A stretch of DNA of 20,758 nt, from the NCBI GenBank assembly GCA_920105805.1, contig CAKKTI010000391.1:1-20758 (forward strand). Reading direction: 5' to 3'. Position numbers and translations under genes: made by a program. The DNA comes from Condylostoma magnum (lineage: Eukaryota > Ciliophora > Heterotrichea > Heterotrichida > Condylostomatidae). The notes under the pieces are model-generated. The model did no database searches. It saw nothing but the letters and a program-made list of their open reading frames with translations, and was not told the DNA's origin. Each line of letters opens with the position of its first letter. Position 1 is the first letter of the stretch. This document shows, piece by piece, positions 18,681 through 20,758 of this stretch.

Positions 18681-20090
18681 ATGGAAACTTAACTAATCCT
18701 CGATATACTTATCTCTGGACTCGATTTCGATGTAGTTTCCTAAATGCTTCAAAGATAAGCTAATTGACCCAGAGGTCAATAAGTTTTAAAGGGCTATTAC
18801 TTAAAATAAAGTGAATTATAATGATTTCATCACAAAAGTAAATTCACTTAGAAGATTCTCAAAACAGCATTAAGTATTAATAGATTATTCAACCTGTAAG
18901 ATAATTATTCAATCGCATATTGAATAAAATAGTTTGTATAATAGCAAAGAATTAAGATTTAAAATCCTGATTATAGTAAATCGGGAAATCTATAACTGAA
19001 CAACTATGGATAGATTTAAAGAAAACTTATATATATTGAAAAGAATCCTTAGATTTAAAGTAGCTCAGAATTCAAAAGAATAATGAGAGCTCGTCAAAGA
19101 AATTGCAAAAAGGGAATGGAAAAAGCTTTGGAATTTATATAATATCTAAGCAGACTATCAGAGCTGTAAAGAAAAAAGTTTATAAGGGAGGAAAGAGTAA
19201 AATCTTAAATAATAGGAACATGTAAATATAATATATTTTCAGTGGATATTTCTAGAAGGGAGCAGTTTATTGTAAGTGGAGGAGGAGATAATAAAGTAAG
19301 ATTATGAGACTTATAAAACTCAAATAGAAATAGAATCATTGGGGAGCATTGTGGTTGGGTATAATCAGTAGTTATTTCTAGAAGTGAGCAGTTCATTGTA
19401 AGCGGAGGAAATGATAACAAAATAAGATTGTGAGACCTAAACAACCCAAATAGAAACAGAATCATTGGGGAGCATGTTGGTAGTGTACAATCAGTAGTTA
19501 TTTCTAGAAGTGAGCAGTTTATTGTAAGTGGAGGAAGAGATTAGAAGATAATATTATGAGACTTACAAAACAATAATTAAAGGCGAATTATTGGAGAACA
19601 TAGTAATTGAGTCCTCTCAATAAGTATTTCTAGAAGTGAGCAATTCATTGCAAGTGGAGGAAGAGATAAGAAAGTAACGTTATGAGATTTACAAAATTCA
19701 AAAAGAAACAGAATCATTGGTTATCATTATGGCAATGTAGTGTCAGTTAATATTCCTAGAAGTGGGTAATTTATTGTAAGCGGAGGAATAGATAATTTAA
19801 TCATGTTGTGGGACTTACAAGATTCAGATGAAAACAGGATTATTGGACATCATAGTGATAGTGTATAAAGTATTTCTATCAGTGAGTCATTTATTGCAAG
19901 TGGAGGGAGCTATGAAAATAAGTTAATGTTATGGGACTTGAAAAACTCAAATAAAAATAGAATCATTTAACAGCATGATAGGAGTGTATTCTCAGTTAGT
20001 ATTTCTAGAAGTGAGCGGTTCATTGTAAGTGGAGAAGGACATCTATTCGGGTAGAAAGGCAATTATAAGTTAGCTTTATGGGCGCTTTAG
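18681..20090 (+). CDS. WD40 seven-blade propeller protein, paralogue 2
   Basis: 469 residues, a tandem paralogue of the gene at 16646. The N-terminal region aligns with it throughout: LISGLDF and QMLQRQ near the start, ALSINRLF, then NYGQIQRKLIYIEKNPQIQS, then KALEFIQYLSRLSELQRKKF. Seven WD40 repeats follow (consensus SRSEQFIVSGGxDxKxxLWDLQNSxxNRIIGEH). Trp of LWD is TGA in repeats 1-4 and TGG in 5-7. Repeat 6 has lost a few residues at its start and keeps FIASGG. In the last repeat the usual Gln is Arg. The final blade ends KLALWAL then TAG, at the same place as in paralogue 1. Probably a scaffold; partners unknown. Confidence 0.84.
19236..20090 (+). repeat. Tandem WD40-coding repeats, seven units of 120-129 bp
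   Basis: Units begin at about 19245, 19371, 19497, 19623, 19749, 19869 and 19998. Periods are 126 in the first four steps, then 120 and 129. TTTCTAGAAGTGAGCAG-like strings recur almost unchanged. Within-gene similarity among units looks higher than between matching units of the two paralogues, which suggests within-gene homogenisation. Confidence 0.8.
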
Positions 20091-20281
20091 CTTTGTAACT
20101 TTATTTTAGCAATAATTATTTCTATATTAAAAGTTTAAATTCTAAAGAATAATATTGGTATACTAAGTGATTTATCAAATAAGTTATAAAGAATCAGCTC
20201 ATTCTATACATATTTTTAGTATGAAGGCTAATAATTAATAATAACTATCTCTTTATTTATAAATAGGGAAATATTCTGAAT
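20091..20281. other. Spacer between WD40 paralogue 2 and membrane protein
   Basis: 191 bp of AT-rich DNA containing the 3' flank of paralogue 2 and presumably the promoter of the next plus-strand gene. No feature is recognised. Confidence 0.4.
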
Positions 20282-20758
20282 ATGTTTAGATCAGCTTTCT
20301 TGAATCCTATCTAAATACTGATTTTTAGTTTATCTACCATTACTTTTACTGGGCTTGTTGGAACATTAGGCCTTATTATAAACAATTTATTTCCTGATTA
20401 TTACATTTCTATATAGGAAAAGTGAAAATAATTGTTTGCTGGTATTTTAATTGGGTATAGTTAGTATATTTATATCAAAACAAGTCAACAAGTGCAATTG
20501 CTATGGCCTTATAAATATCTACACTCATTTTTATTACTTAGAGTGATAAAGGATTATTATAAGATTTGTAGCAAGAACTTGAGAATAAATGGATTGTTAT
20601 AATTATTCTGCTAACTTTGATTGGATTTATACTTATTATTTATAGAGATTAATTATATTCGTTCTTGCCCTTCAATAGATTTAAAGGTAGGGGAGCTTTA
20701 TAGAAGAACCTTTAATATTCTGACTCAAATTTGATACTAATTAGAAACTTTTTAGAAT
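20282..20758 (+). CDS. Multi-pass membrane protein, 5' part only
   Basis: Starts MFRSAFLNPIQILIFSLS with a first span (about 11-37: FSLSTITFTGLVGTLGLII), then a polar loop (ISIQEKWKQ) and a second span (FAGILIGYS). The good frame then shifts: from about 20494 another frame gives AIAMALQISTLIFITQS, DLQQELENKW and a clear span WIVIIILLTLIGFILIIY, followed by YSFLPFNRFKGRG to the window edge. A GT-AG segment of 29 nt (20464-20492) would join the two as GYS-Y-AIAMALQ. A 23-nt option (20442-20464) also keeps the frame. The pattern of spans suits a transporter (for example major-facilitator type), but no signature motif is visible, so the family stays open. The gene continues outside the window. 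Confidence 0.5.

Noticed and set aside
17647-19465. Minus-strand repetitive frames opposite the WD40 arrays
   Set aside because: They are antisense images of the WD40 repeats.
1-20758. Interpreting the window as a field of pseudogenes
   Set aside because: Interruptions are only TAA, TAG and TGA, they sit at Gln and Trp positions of conserved families, and frameshifts are nearly absent.
1-20758. Karyorelict code (UGA as the only stop)
   Set aside because: Ending genes only at TGA would add long tails to SOD and DENN running antisense into flanks or neighbours. It remains possible for a few genes (ABHD has a TGA ten bases after its TAA).
1-20758. tRNA, rRNA, transposon, virus-like element or CRISPR array
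   Set aside because: No cloverleaf, rRNA-like block, terminal inverted repeat with transposase, or spaced direct-repeat array was seen; the only clear repeats are the WD40 units and the short left-edge repeat.

Overview
The window looks like macronuclear DNA of a heterotrich-type ciliate that uses a Condylostoma-like nuclear code. Under the standard code almost no gene is open. When TAA and TAG are read as Gln and TGA as Trp, long conserved proteins appear on both strands: Mn-type superoxide dismutase, a DENN protein, signal peptide peptidase-like protease, ABHD4/5-like hydrolase, CDPK-like kinase, a SETD3/LSMT-like SET protein, an Eaf6 homologue and two WD40 propellers. Homologous positions inside the WD40 repeats use CAA, CAG, TAA and TAG interchangeably, and TGA interchangeably with TGG. 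This is direct internal proof of the reassignment. The genes I could delimit appear to end at TAA or TAG, often several in tandem, which fits the Condylostoma code (NCBI table 28) better than the karyorelict code (table 27, stop only at TGA). Species is inferred, not shown.

Layout, left to right: short repeat and unassigned DNA (1-307); SOD (-); MADS-box-like protein (-); DENN protein (+); coiled-coil protein (-); four-TM membrane protein (-); SPPL2-like intramembrane protease (+); ABHD4/5-like hydrolase (-); coiled-coil protein (+); CDPK-like kinase (+); small basic protein (+); coiled-coil protein with a C-terminal Cys/His cluster (+); SET-domain protein (+); Eaf6 (-); an unrecognised protein (-); two tandem paralogous WD40 proteins (+); and the 5' part of a multi-pass membrane protein (+) running off the right end.

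The genome is very compact. Convergent genes lie 15-30 bp apart or overlap by a few bases, one divergent pair has only 9 bp between start codons, and tandem genes can be about 22-160 bp apart. Most genes read in one frame without introns; two loci (about 16.0 kb and 20.47 kb) change frame and may hold introns of about 28-29 nt. There is no sign of an operon-like functional pathway: the genes are ordinary eukaryotic housekeeping, signalling, chromatin and membrane genes. I see no tRNA, rRNA, CRISPR array, transposon or virus-like element.

Because every stop triplet is also a sense codon, gene ends are inferred from protein family length, tandem stop triplets, neighbouring genes and, for the WD40 pair, paralogue comparison. 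C-termini therefore carry more uncertainty than usual.
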